In this document: in pieces, positions 41,829 through 51,485 of the stretch
Layout: each line of letters starts with the position of its first letter
How positions within the stretch are numbered: the stretch's first letter is position 1
Source of the DNA: Ilyonectria destructans
Lineage: Eukaryota; Ascomycota; Sordariomycetes; Hypocreales; Nectriaceae
DNA length: 64,000 nucleotides
Reading direction: 5' to 3'
Assembly (NCBI GenBank): GCA_020740775.1
Contig: JAHEWK010000018.1
Location: 1,116,001 to 1,180,000 of the forward strand
The notes under the pieces: generated by a model
Database searches by the model: none
What the model was told of the DNA's origin: nothing
The model's input: only the letters and a program-made list of their open reading frames with translations
Position numbers and translations under genes: made by a program

Positions 41829-44417
41829 ATGAGCCGAAAACTCCCAGGGCTCGCGCTTTTTGGCTCACGCCTCGCCAACCGACGATTCATCTTCACTCTT
41901 GTCGCCTTGGCTGTTTGCGGCGCCAAGGGTGCGCACCTTCACAACCACCAATTTTCAGTAGCCCCGAAGCGAATGTTGCTATTCTTCTTTTCTTTCTTCA
42001 CCCAGGATATACTACTTCTCCTTTTGATCAGGCTTCTCCTTAGCCACTGGTTGCCCAGCACCCCCGGAAAGCTACGTCTTCTCGTCACAACCATCACCGG
42101 CTGTTTAATATCCTACAATGTCGTTCTCGGTATTGTATCCGTTTCCTTCTACATCGTCGCAGGATCCGAGATCCATTGGCGGAACATAGGTTTTGTCGCC
42201 GATCCGACGTCGAGGGCGATTCTTCTCTCCGGGCTCATGACCTTCATCGTGGTCGTGTGCGTTGCTCTTTTCCTAAGCGGGCTACTCCAATGCGCCTGCT
42301 ACGGGCTCTTTGGAGTAGGTGCAGACATTGTTAATTGGCCCATCGCCTACGTTGGACGTAAACTGGATCCCTTCGTGAGCTTTCGAAATAGCTACCGCCA
42401 AATCCCCCAACGATACGCCAGGAACCAGCCAAGGTACCAGTTCACCCAGGATGACGACGATCTGAGCTATGGAACCTACCTCGAATACGACGAGAAACCG
42501 AAGTTCTCGTCGCTATCCTCGCCGCTTCTATCAAGTGAATCTAATACACGCGAAACTCCAGCGTGGCCATCAGCCAAGTGCGCCCTGTACGCCTTGCCGT
42601 ACATCGTGGTCACCATTCTTCTCACTGCTCTCTCCATCCTGTCATTTTTAAGGCCGAAGGACTCTTCCTTGATTTTCCTCTCGTGGACCAGCGGGCTCTT
42701 ACCATTTATCGACTTTGCTTCGACATCGCCATTTCTTGATGATCTACCTTCTTACTTCGGAAACGGCATCCAGCGTGGCTGGGACGAGCGATCAGCCCTC
42801 ACCCGACCGACGTCTTTTAGCTGGATGCCAAAGGACACACCACTTGCAGGGTTTGAGGATTGGTATACAAATCAGACGCACTATGACGCCGCCGCCGACC
42901 CGATGAAGATTTCCAATCTCGATGAGCCCTTGCTGCAATCATTGCGCGGCAAGCTGCAAGACATTTCAGTCCGACACGTTGTGATCTTTCTTCTCGAAAG
43001 CACCAGAAACGATGTGTTCCCTATCAAAAAAGACAGCCTGATCTGGAATCGCTTCGCCAAGACATTTCCTAATCACCAACTTCCTCAGGAGGTCCAAGAC
43101 AAGCTGGCCAATCTGACTCCGACTGCCAACTTCATTACGGGCGACTATGATGACGGATTCGAACACGACGAAAAGAAGAAGCGCGGCGGAGTCCGCTTCA
43201 CCAACGCTCACAGTGCCGGAACGTATACACTTAAGAGCATGGTTGGCGCAGTCTGCGGCGTGGCGCCATTAGTTGGTGACTTCAACCTTGAACACAGTCA
43301 TCACATCTACCAACCTTGTCTGCCCCACGTGCTTGAAGCCATGAACAATGTGGAAGGGAACCAGACGGAGACAGCCGACCGGGAGTCAAATTGGAAGTCG
43401 TATTATTACCAGGCGGCGACGCTTGACTACGACAACCAGAACAATCTGATGGCTGCCATGGGCTTCCCGAAAGAAAACACAATCGGTCGAGAGTACCTTC
43501 GAAGCCCAGCCGCAAAACACGGCCCCGTCACGCTGGCAAACATTAACGAATTCGCCTTCGAGGAGGACCCGCTTGAAGACTATATCAATGATATTTTTGC
43601 TGATGCCAACGACAAGAACGATCGAGTATTCCTTACACATCTCACGAGCACCACGCACCACCGCTTTCACATGCCCGCAAAAGAGCCATACGTCCCAATG
43701 GCCAAGGGCCTTGATATGATGTCTCGTTATATCAACACTGAGGGTTACGGCGATAAATGGATTCGCAAGGTTCTCAACGTACTAGACAGGCAAGGCGTCG
43801 CCAACGAGACCTTGGTCATCTTTCTCGGAGACCATGGTGTCTCCCTACCCGAAAACAACTTCGCCTCCCCATACTACAACCCTAATATCGGCGTCGATCA
43901 CGTCCCGCTGGTTCTTTCACACCCTCAACTACCAGCCTTTGACGCCCACGATGCTGTTCACTCTTCCCAAGTCCTGCCTACGATTCTTGACATCCTTCTC
44001 GAGACCGGGTCCTTGAGCAAGGCGAGCCGGAAAGCTGCGGTGGATCTTATCCATACCTACGAAGGCCAATCTCTTCTGCGACCACTGAATGTGGTCAATA
44101 ACGAAACCGGCCAAGGGCAATGGCAATTTACAGTTACGAACCCGGGTCGAGCTATGCTTACCGTCCGCGACGCCCGATATCCCGAACGACACCTTGTTGT
44201 CCCTGTTATCGAGAACGTCGACTGGCGGTTGAGCAATCTCACAGCCGACCCTCACGAACACCATTCTGTACAGAGCTTGGACTTTGTGACATTCTTGCAG
44301 AGCGTGGAGGAAAGGTACGGCCGCGAGGTGGCGGAATGGGCCGAGGAGGGCGCTTTTATTACCCGTTGGTTTGTTAAGGAGAATAGCAAGCGCTGGCGTT
44401 TTGATCACCGGGAGTAA
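41829..44417 (+). CDS. LtaS-like membrane sulfatase/alkaline-phosphatase-superfamily protein
   Basis: Single-exon gene of 862 residues from ATG 41829 (MSRKLPGLAL); an in-frame ATG 45 codons upstream (41694) gives an unlikely hydrophilic extension. The N-terminal third carries about five transmembrane segments (RRFIFTLVALAVCG; MLLFFFSFFTQDILLLLLIR; LLVTTITGCLISYNVVLGIV; LMTFIVVVCVALFLSGLL; ALPYIVVTILLTALSILSF). The C-terminal part is a sulfatase-fold domain, with VVIFLLESTRND (metal-binding Glu), SAGTYTLKSMVGAVCGV (candidate Thr/Ser nucleophile region), FLTHLTSTTHHRF and LVIFLGDHGVSLPE (metal-binding D-H). This layout resembles bacterial lipoteichoic-acid synthases and fungal membrane sulfatases. 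The physiological substrate in fungi is not known. The catalytic side probably faces the ER lumen or cell exterior. Confidence 0.88.
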   Translation: MSRKLPGLALFGSRLANRRFIFTLVALAVCGAKGAHLHNHQFSVAPKRMLLFFFSFFTQDILLLLLIRLLLSHWLPSTPGKLRLLVTTITGCLISYNVVLGIVSVSFYIVAGSEIHWRNIGFVADPTSRAILLSGLMTFIVVVCVALFLSGLLQCACYGLFGVGADIVNWPIAYVGRKLDPFVSFRNSYRQIPQRYARNQPRYQFTQDDDDLSYGTYLEYDEKPKFSSLSSPLLSSESNTRETPAWPSAKCALYALPYIVVTILLTALSILSFLRPKDSSLIFLSWTSGLLPFIDFASTSPFLDDLPSYFGNGIQRGWDERSALTRPTSFSWMPKDTPLAGFEDWYTNQTHYDAAADPMKISNLDEPLLQSLRGKLQDISVRHVVIFLLESTRNDVFPIKKDSLIWNRFAKTFPNHQLPQEVQDKLANLTPTANFITGDYDDGFEHDEKKKRGGVRFTNAHSAGTYTLKSMVGAVCGVAPLVGDFNLEHSHHIYQPCLPHVLEAMNNVEGNQTETADRESNWKSYYYQAATLDYDNQNNLMAAMGFPKENTIGREYLRSPAAKHGPVTLANINEFAFEEDPLEDYINDIFADANDKNDRVFLTHLTSTTHHRFHMPAKEPYVPMAKGLDMMSRYINTEGYGDKWIRKVLNVLDRQGVANETLVIFLGDHGVSLPENNFASPYYNPNIGVDHVPLVLSHPQLPAFDAHDAVHSSQVLPTILDILLETGSLSKASRKAAVDLIHTYEGQSLLRPLNVVNNETGQGQWQFTVTNPGRAMLTVRDARYPERHLVVPVIENVDWRLSNLTADPHEHHSVQSLDFVTFLQSVEERYGREVAEWAEEGAFITRWFVKENSKRWRFDHRE

Positions 44418-45309
44418 GGCAACTAACAGGGGGCAACCTGAAATGTTTTTGGTTATAGATTTAATGCATCAATGAGTTCTTTTTTCCTTTTCAAGCGCGG
44501 GGTAGAGGGCAGATTATACATAAATTAGAGACACTGCTCTATAGAAATTTACGTATCATGGCATCAGATTCATAATTTTGCAATGTCGCAGACGTCGAAG
44601 TAACTCATCATCTTTGCGCGTTGTTGTCGATCGGTGCCGAGCCTCGAGGACTGACGGCCAGTGGTGACCAGTAGGCCTACATTTTGTCTGACAGAAACGG
44701 GACAGTAAAAAACAGAGTTTATCAAGACCGCCGCTAGCTGACGCATTTATTTTAACGTGGTGTTTCTGTATAGCCGAACAATGCCGAAAAGCTGCATCAT
44801 CATGGTGCCAAAAGGCGTCACATCCACCGTGGAGCCTTCGAAGCCAATCAGCATCGCCACACTCAGACGCAATTCAGCCAGCAATCAAGATGGCATCGCG
44901 CCGAATCATCGTCTGGATGCTGAAGTTGACTTGCATCCGACTAACTCGTGCCGTTCTCGATGACACCATCAGCTGAACAAGCTCGTCATTGATGCGCAAG
45001 CTCACTGGATCCCCAATTCGAGCAAGCGCATGCCGTCCAACATGTCGCAGGTCGATGTCGTCCCCTCATCCGATAACGAGATTCTGGCGTTGATGAACGC
45101 AATTGATTGAGCAAGTTAGCCTACCATCTCAGTTGACAATGGTTCATGATATAAAGCCCACCTGCTCTCCTGAACAGCGATATCCTGAATGATTTATTTT
45201 GACGACAATCAATCACGCAGCACCGTCAGACAGCGAAGCAGCGAGAACCTTGCTCGTGTTCAATTGTCAATATTTACGTACCAGAGCTAAGCTGCAAGTT
45301 TCTTCCCCA
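44418..45309. other. Intergenic region
   Basis: 892 bp holding the promoter of the DszC-like gene. GATGCGCAAG (near 44991-45000) and AAGCGCATGC (near 45025) resemble single halves of the C/EBP-like sites in front of the DszA-like gene. No gene was seen. Confidence 0.35.
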
Positions 45310-46758
45310 ATGGCTACAAGCACCCACCCCAGCACCGATCCTGCGGTATACCAGGAGTATGAAGCAAAATGGTCAACTCTACCAAAGGGCGAGAAGGAGT
45401 GGATCCAACGAGCCATCGACGTCGCCGAGGTGCTTGCAAAGGACGCCGCCGTTCGGGATAGAGAAAACAAATCTCCCAAGGCGGAAATTGCTCTGCTCAA
45501 GCATTCGGGACTGCTGAAGATTCTTGGGCCGGCCAAGTACGGTGGTGGCGCGGAGCCGTGGACTGTTGGATTCAGGACGATCAGAGAAGTTGCCAAGGCG
45601 GATGGGTGAGTCTCTCCAATTAGTGACGTCGCGAGTAGCCCAAGTGCTGATGATATTTCAAGGTCCATCGGAATGCTTCTCGCATACCATCTGATTTGGT
45701 CGACCATTGCGAACGTGGTCGGCTCTGCAGAGCAAGCCGACCGCGTTCAGAAAGAGATCATTTCGAACAACTACTTCGTGGGAGGAGCAGTCAACCCCCG
45801 TGACAACGACCTTACAATCAAGTCTGACGACAAGGGTCTTGTCTTTAACGGCTTCAAGAACTTCAGCACCGGCGGCGTGATTTCGGATCTTACCGTCCTC
45901 GAAGGCGTCTACTCGGAAACCGGCGAACACATCTTCGCCGTTGCGCCCACGCAGCAAGCCGGCATCCAGTTCAAGCACAACTGGGATAACGTTGGCTTGC
46001 GTCTGACCGAATCAGGAGGCGTCAAAATCGAAAACGTCTCGGTCCCGTGGGCGGATGCACTGGGCTGGGACCCGGAGACAAAGAAGCCTGATCCTGCTAT
46101 CCTGGGAGTCCCATTCGGAAGCATCTTCCTCCCGACGTAAGCAAAAGCCCTAGAATTTCAAAGACGGCAAAAAAACCTAACCTCATAATAGTATCCAGCT
46201 TGCGTTTAGCAACTTCTATATTGGCATTGCCTGGGGTGCTCTCCACTTTGCCTCAGATTACACTCGCAAGAACACGAGGGCCTGGCCGTTTGGCGGTGAT
46301 GTATGGTCCACATTCATTGCCCCTTAAACGTCTCGTCGCTAACAAATCAAAAGAACAAAGAGGCTGCCTCAGAGGAATTCTACGTCCTGTCCACATACGG
46401 AAACTACTTCGCCCACCTCCGCGCAGCTACAGCCTTGGCTGAAAAGGCCAACGCAGAAGCCACATCTCTCTACGAGAAGTACTCGAACAACCGAGCAGAA
46501 TTTACTGCCAAGGAACGTGGTGAATTTGCCGAGTGGGTTGCAAGCACCAAAGTGGTCGCTACAGATACCAGCTTGCGGGTAACTGCTGGTGTCTTTGAGG
46601 TAACGGGTTCTCGATCCACAGCCAGCAAGGTTGGCCTGGATCGGTTCTGGAGGGATGTTAGAACCCATACTCTGCATGATCCAGTCGCATATAAGAATCG
46701 CGAGCAGGGCCGCTACCATCTCTTGGGCGAAGCCCCGGAGCCTACTTGGTACACCTAA
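45310..46758 (+). CDS. DszC/SfnC-type flavin-dependent oxidase (acyl-CoA dehydrogenase fold)
   Basis: Four exons, 45310-45605, 45663-46136, 46192-46300 and 46354-46758 (introns 53-57 bp), giving 427 residues. An in-frame ATG at 45199 exists, but MATSTHPSTD fits the family start better. The protein has the acyl-CoA dehydrogenase fold in its monooxygenase branch (dibenzothiophene monooxygenase DszC, SfnC, related N-oxidases). Landmarks are LKHSGLLKILGPAKYGGGAE, REVAKADGSIGMLLAYHLIW, GLVFNGFKNFSTGGVISDLT, WDNVGLRLTESGGVKIENVS, and the helical C-terminal bundle ending VGLDRFWRDVRTHTLHDPVA with the characteristic RNxRTHTLHDP block. It would use reduced FMN from a partner reductase. Its 3' end is 125 bp from that of Zn2Cys6 factor 5. 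Sulfur-compound oxidation is a hypothesis from the family. Confidence 0.92.
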
Positions 46759-46883
46759 GGGCGGAGCCGTTAAGAGAGCACAGCATCTAATTTCAGACTT
46801 TCCCTAGCGATGCTCAATCCCAACACTTGAATGACATGTCTCATTACACGTAACCTTCTATTTGGTATCGCCTTAAAGTCGGC

Positions 46884-48523
46884 TCACTGAATCGCACACT
46901 CATTACTGGATAAATCCACTTCTTCCACCTCCCGATCCCAGTCAAAGTCTGGTGGTACGCTGGCTTCATGTTCTAAGATCCGGAGGTGAGCCTCCTTGAA
47001 CTTCGCCTTCCACCAATTCGCTGTCTCGACCCAGTCCGTTGTCAAAAAGTCCAGCTGATACTCCAGAAGCATATTCATTGTCGAGGTCCGCAGCTCGGCG
47101 ACGTCTGTGGCCGCCCATGCAATCGAGAGGCCAATGGGGATGTATCTGGACCCTAATGGTCTTAGGCAAAAGGAGTCTTCCGCTATATGAAGTAGCTCAT
47201 TGATGCATGAAACAGACTCCCTGACCAGAGTGCTGTCGAGAGGGTCAAACCCTTGGAGAATCATGTTGAGCATCAACGCCAGAGAGGCTGCCATTGCGTA
47301 GGCTACTCGGTAGCCGTGATTCAGTCGCATTGCAGAAATTGCGCCCCCAGGCGGCATGTCCTCGAGGAGGGGAGCCTTCGATCTCAGATGCAGCTTCCGG
47401 CAGTCAAACCGTAGCATGTGGTAGGTGGATAGAATATCCATGTGATGCAACTCGGGCTCTCGCAAGAAGTCTGGGAATCTAGCCAGGTTTCGCAGCCTGA
47501 GGCTGGGGAACACATTGGCATTGTCCCGCTCCTTCTTCTCCTGGTCTGGGGGTTCAGGCCCAAAGGGTTGGGGGATTCTGAACTTGTCCATGAGATCCCC
47601 AAGCCAGGGTTGGAGCTTTATTCTAGGGTTCACCATGCCCTCGATGATCTACATGGAGGGGTTAGTCATGCGTGTGAGTGGTACGGAGAAGACGGTGCAT
47701 ACTACGGGGATACACATGGTGACGATAATCTCGGTTTCGAATGCGCTTCGCCAGTTCCGAGTAGATGCCGCCTGGAGCAAATGCGACAGTCCTTCAGCGT
47801 GGGTGCTCGTGTTTGGATCTGTTTTGGCTATCCAACCCTGTAGACGGCGTCAGTTGTTTTCTCCCTGGTGGGCTCCCTGATGGGTGCTAGCCGACGTACT
47901 TGAACAACCATGATCAGGTAGATTGCGCACATGGTATCTATCGTCGTCGACTGCGAGGGGTCGTTTAAAGAGTTTTGAAGGGCATTCAAAGCACTCCCGT
48001 ATTTAGACAGCGCTCGTAGCTCATTCCCATCCGAGTGGAGGGTTGTGAGGGCGGTAGAAAAGGCATCCACGGATGCATCGAGGGCCTTGTTCTTACCGAG
48101 GCGTTCTGGGAGGCGTTGGAGGAAGGTTCCGTAACAGTTGATATCATAGCGCACGTCGGTGACCTGCAGCTTGGAAATAAAGGCGGCAGCTATGGTAGTG
48201 GTCCGGTTTGTCGGGACCAGAGCGAGCGGATTCACCTGGACGCAGGTCTCCTTGGCTACAAGCGCAGTGGAACCCTGCTGCTCCAAGACCTGGACCTTGA
48301 ACTTGTATCGCTGCTTGCCGCCGCCTACGCAAGGAATGCTCAAGCGCGTACATCTCGCGCAGGATGGCTTTGCCTGGTCGCACTGTGGTGGCGTTAGAGT
48401 GGGAGCGAACGGGCGATAGGTGAGGGTTAGGGTGAGGGATTGAGCGTGAAGGATTCAGCGTCTAACCTTCTTCTTCTGCTTACGACAGCCATCGCAACCT
48501 CGACCTGATGGGACTCCGGGCAT
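46884..48523 (-). CDS. Zn2Cys6 transcription factor 5
   Basis: Four exons on the minus strand: 48467-48523, 47900-48382, 47703-47837 and 46884-47648 (introns 84, 62 and 54 bp), giving 479 residues. The first intron falls inside the zinc cluster and splicing gives CDGCRKQKKKCDQAKPSCARC...C with ligands C10, C13, C20, C27, C30 and C37. This opening (MPGVPSGRGCDGCRKQKKKC) is typical of short regulators with the fungal_trans_2-type C-terminal region. The rest is helical with no other motif (ALNALQNSLN, AEGLSHLLQAASTRNW, LRFDCRKLHLRSKAP). It is convergent with the DszC-like gene; that proximity is the only hint to a target. Confidence 0.9.
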
Positions 48524-49320
48524 CGTGGAAGCGCTCGATTTTTCCTAAAGCAGTCGACTCACGTGCTCTGTCCGACGTTGGATGACGGAGGATTGTCTGA
48601 TGCCAACAGGGCCGGTTATAGAGCCGTGGGGGCCCCGCAGCCTTTATTCAAAGTCGCGAGGCTTCATTCCGCACCCCTGCTGACGCTCGGCCGACGTAGA
48701 GGGCTGAGCATCAGAGGGAATTGATTGGTGAACTCGCTGCGTGCGACCCACTGCGGACAATATCTCCAACACCACAGCGGCGCATCGAGCCTCATTCGGC
48801 CTAGTGAGTGACGCCCGGTGTGGGTGTGGCCGTGAGGAGAGCGCAAGGCTGGATTGATATCTAAGCCTTGTGCGCAAGCTGATTGTTTCATCCGAACACT
48901 CGACGATGTAATGATGCAGCCAATAAGCAAACCCAACGCTTATACTCTATCTTCGCTCGTCCAACGACATCCAAAGAGCACTTATCGATGTTGCACATGC
49001 CGCCAAGATCCGCCTCCCTACCGCCGAGCATGAGGCGGGGGCTGTGTAAATTGCGCTGCGTCAACGCCACCTGTCGCGACAATGCTCCCTAAACGGGAAA
49101 AATAACTGCACGTCATCTCATAAGCAATCAGCCTCACATATTTTCTCACCCAAGATGGCATCACTTGTCGAAGGCAAATACGCAGTACATGAGAGTATTT
49201 AATCTTGGCAGAGGGCCAGTCTTCGCAATCGTCTGAACTCATTACTTTTTGTGAATCACGGTATCCCATCGCACCACGACCAACGCCTCACCCAAGCACC
49301 TCCCATCTCTCACAACCGAA
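48524..49320. other. Divergent intergenic region
   Basis: 797 bp between Zn2Cys6 factor 5 (minus) and the small tubby-like gene (plus). Only short shadow frames; no element recognised. Confidence 0.4.
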
Positions 49321-49872
49321 ATGTCTACCCCAGGATCTCAAGTCTTTCTCCTCCGCAAATCACCAAATGACCCCAAACTCCTCGTTATACATCCCGAGGG
49401 GTATCCGATGAGCGCGCCGCCTCTCTATTCCATCCATGTCACGTCCAAAAAGCCCAACGTCATGCTCTCTAGGGGGTACATGAGCCCGGAGAACATCATC
49501 GGCTATGCAACTGTTCACGCCTTTTCAAGCACCAACGAGTTATCGCTTCGTGGTCAACCCATGTCCATGAAACAATCCATGTTTGGGGATAAATACTCCT
49601 TCACCGTACCGCATATGGGAAAGTTCAAATGGAAACCGAGCATGTTTTCAGGATCCCATGAGCTGTATGATGGCTCAGGACAGAAACTGGCGAAATTGGG
49701 CTCCGGTGGCCTTTTTTCATCTGAGAAGAAGCTGGAGCTTATGGTCCCGGGCGACGACTTTTTTATGGATCTTGTCGTTCTCACAGCCATCGCCGCCAAG
49801 GAAATAACGAAATTGGGAGAAAAGGTTGGAGAAGCCGGTGCGGAAGTTGCCGGAGCAGTGGCTGCGGCTTAG
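49321..49872 (+). CDS. Small LURP-one/tubby-like beta-barrel protein (tentative)
   Basis: Single exon, 183 residues. There is no signal peptide. The sequence alternates short beta strands: QVFLLRKSPNDPKLLVIHPE, YSIHVTSKKPNVMLSRG, YATVHAFSSTNELSLRGQP, DKYSFTVPHMGKFKWKPS, HELYDGSGQKLAKLG and KLELMVPGDDFFMDLVVLTA. A last amphipathic helix (AAKEITKLGEKVGEAGAEVA) ends in an Ala-rich tail. The pattern 'F-K-W-K-P...ELYD-x-G-x-K-LA-K' is reminiscent of tubby C-terminal-like (LURP-one/DUF6593-type) domains. The gene is certainly coding-like but the family assignment is weak and no function can be stated. Confidence 0.65.
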   Translation: MSTPGSQVFLLRKSPNDPKLLVIHPEGYPMSAPPLYSIHVTSKKPNVMLSRGYMSPENIIGYATVHAFSSTNELSLRGQPMSMKQSMFGDKYSFTVPHMGKFKWKPSMFSGSHELYDGSGQKLAKLGSGGLFSSEKKLELMVPGDDFFMDLVVLTAIAAKEITKLGEKVGEAGAEVAGAVAAA

Positions 49873-50025
49873 AGAGAGTCGCGAGGTCTGAGGAATGACC
49901 ATAAACTCGCAAAATCATTCAATGTCTTGCTATCGTGTACAGCTACTGGGCTCAAGTTTATATAGAATTAGTGTTTCATGGGGTTTCGATCCTGAATCTG
50001 GCGATTGCATTGATATAGGATGCCT

Positions 50026-50241
50026 CTAGCCCTCCCTTTTCTTGAGAGGAGTTCTACACAGTTTCCTGTTGCTGACAATCTTTGTAAGATCATCTGCCAT
50101 GATTTCCTTTGTTGGCTTGTAGTCCACGCGGGTTCTATTTCTTTGAGCTTCCTGCCTCAGCCAGTAGTCAAGATAACATAACTTAGTCTGTAGCGATGGA
50201 TTTCCTTGTGGAGTAGCCGCATAGACTGCTAGCTGTCGCAT
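50026..50241 (-). mobile_element. Ty1/copia retrotransposon remnant (end of RNase H region)
   Basis: The 71-residue minus-strand frame ends with LDYWLRQEAQRNRTRVDYKPTKEIMADDLTKIV. This is the C-terminal signature of copia polyproteins (HxLR...V.Y.PTxEMxADxLTK). The rest of pol is absent, so only a scrap survives. The adjoining 50300-50640 probably includes part of an LTR, but its ends were not defined. Confidence 0.65.
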
Positions 50242-51485
50242 TGAATGTGAATCTGTTCCTCTTCCAGCTTGACCCCTAGCTCTGTGATCAATCGGGTGAT
50301 TAATGTAACGACCGCGTCCATTCTATACAGAAGGTATGGGGCCGGCAGGGTGTAGTGAGGCTCAGCTCCTAGTAGGGACCATGACGTGTGAGGGTAAGCA
50401 GGGTGTGGTTATTGTAGGTGACGGTTAGCAATATGAGTCGTCATAAGGGGTTATGTATGCTTATATGTAGTATGTATACTTGTAAGGGGCGAGCCCTGAA
50501 TTTGTCTAACAAGAGGGTTCCGTGTATTGACTATCTTAAGCTAAAGAGATAAAGAGAGAAGAGGGGATTTCTCGTAGTGGTGTCGCTATGAAAACTCTGC
50601 GTGGCCGTAGTGTGGCCAGGTCCCTAGCTCAAGGCCCAGCCTCTAACAATACTTAGCTTAATAATTAAGTGTTATTGATAGTTAAGAAGTTTAAGGCTCT
50701 TGTTATAAAATAGTTTCTGTAGCTTATTGTTACTAAAGTAGATTTTATTGAAAGAATTCATAAATTCTATTATTGAGAATTTTTGAAGTGTTAATAAAAC
50801 TTATACTAAGGACAATAAGATTTTGTTTCTATATATCACTAATCTAAAAACTCTAGTATAAGAGTGATATTAATATATCAATAAGTCCAACCAGCTAATC
50901 TAAGAGCAGCAAAAAGTCTGCCTTAATATCAATTACTTATATTAGCAATTGCTTTATAAATCAGGTGTGTATCAGAACGCCGGATAAACGTAGCTGTAAC
51001 ACGCCCTTTGTTGCAATAAGAGCAATATCGGTATAGTGATAAGTCTGACTAGCTAATCTAAGGGCAGCGAAAAGTCTGCCTTGATGGGGATCACCGGTGT
51101 CAGTGGTTGTCTTACAAATTAGGTGCGGATCGGGACGCTGGTTGAGCTCGGGGGTGACATCGGTTAGGTCACATTTTCTAACACCCTTCAATAGTTACTC
51201 CGTAAGTGGAGTGTTCCAAGACCTCACCGCTTATTTGGCTTTAGCCTTTATAGTTACCATGCGGGGTATTGCGGTTCTTATTACCCTTCTAGTTAGAATA
51301 TGAGTTTTAGTGCGTGCCTCGGTCCTCGGCTTACAATAAATATTTCTTATGTGTCAAGGAAGTTCCATACATAAAGGCAATATTAGATGCTAGAATTTCA
51401 CGATTCTTTAGGAACAACAGATATTAAGCTAACATCTGACCACTCCGCCAAAGAAGTCTTCTTTTTAAGATATTATCTGATCTCA
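50242..51485. other. AT-rich transposon-derived region
   Basis: No gene. 50640-50980 is strongly AT-rich. The stretch contains the RIP-mutated tandem repeat listed next and ends at the promoter of the beta-lactamase-family gene. Confidence 0.5.
50857..51190. repeat. Tandem repeat of about 158 bp with RIP-type divergence
   Basis: Unit 1 (about 50857-51014) and unit 2 (about 51015-51190) share the order ATAAGAG..ATAT..AT...ATAAGTCY.ACYAGCTAATCTAAG.GCAGC.AAAAGTCTGCCTT and end near TAACACSCCTT. In the best-aligned 103 bp (50881-50983 against 51039-51141) about a quarter of the sites differ and nearly all differences are A/G or C/T transitions. Most make unit 1 the AT-richer copy. Such one-sided transition divergence between duplicates is the mark of RIP. 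Confidence 0.7.
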
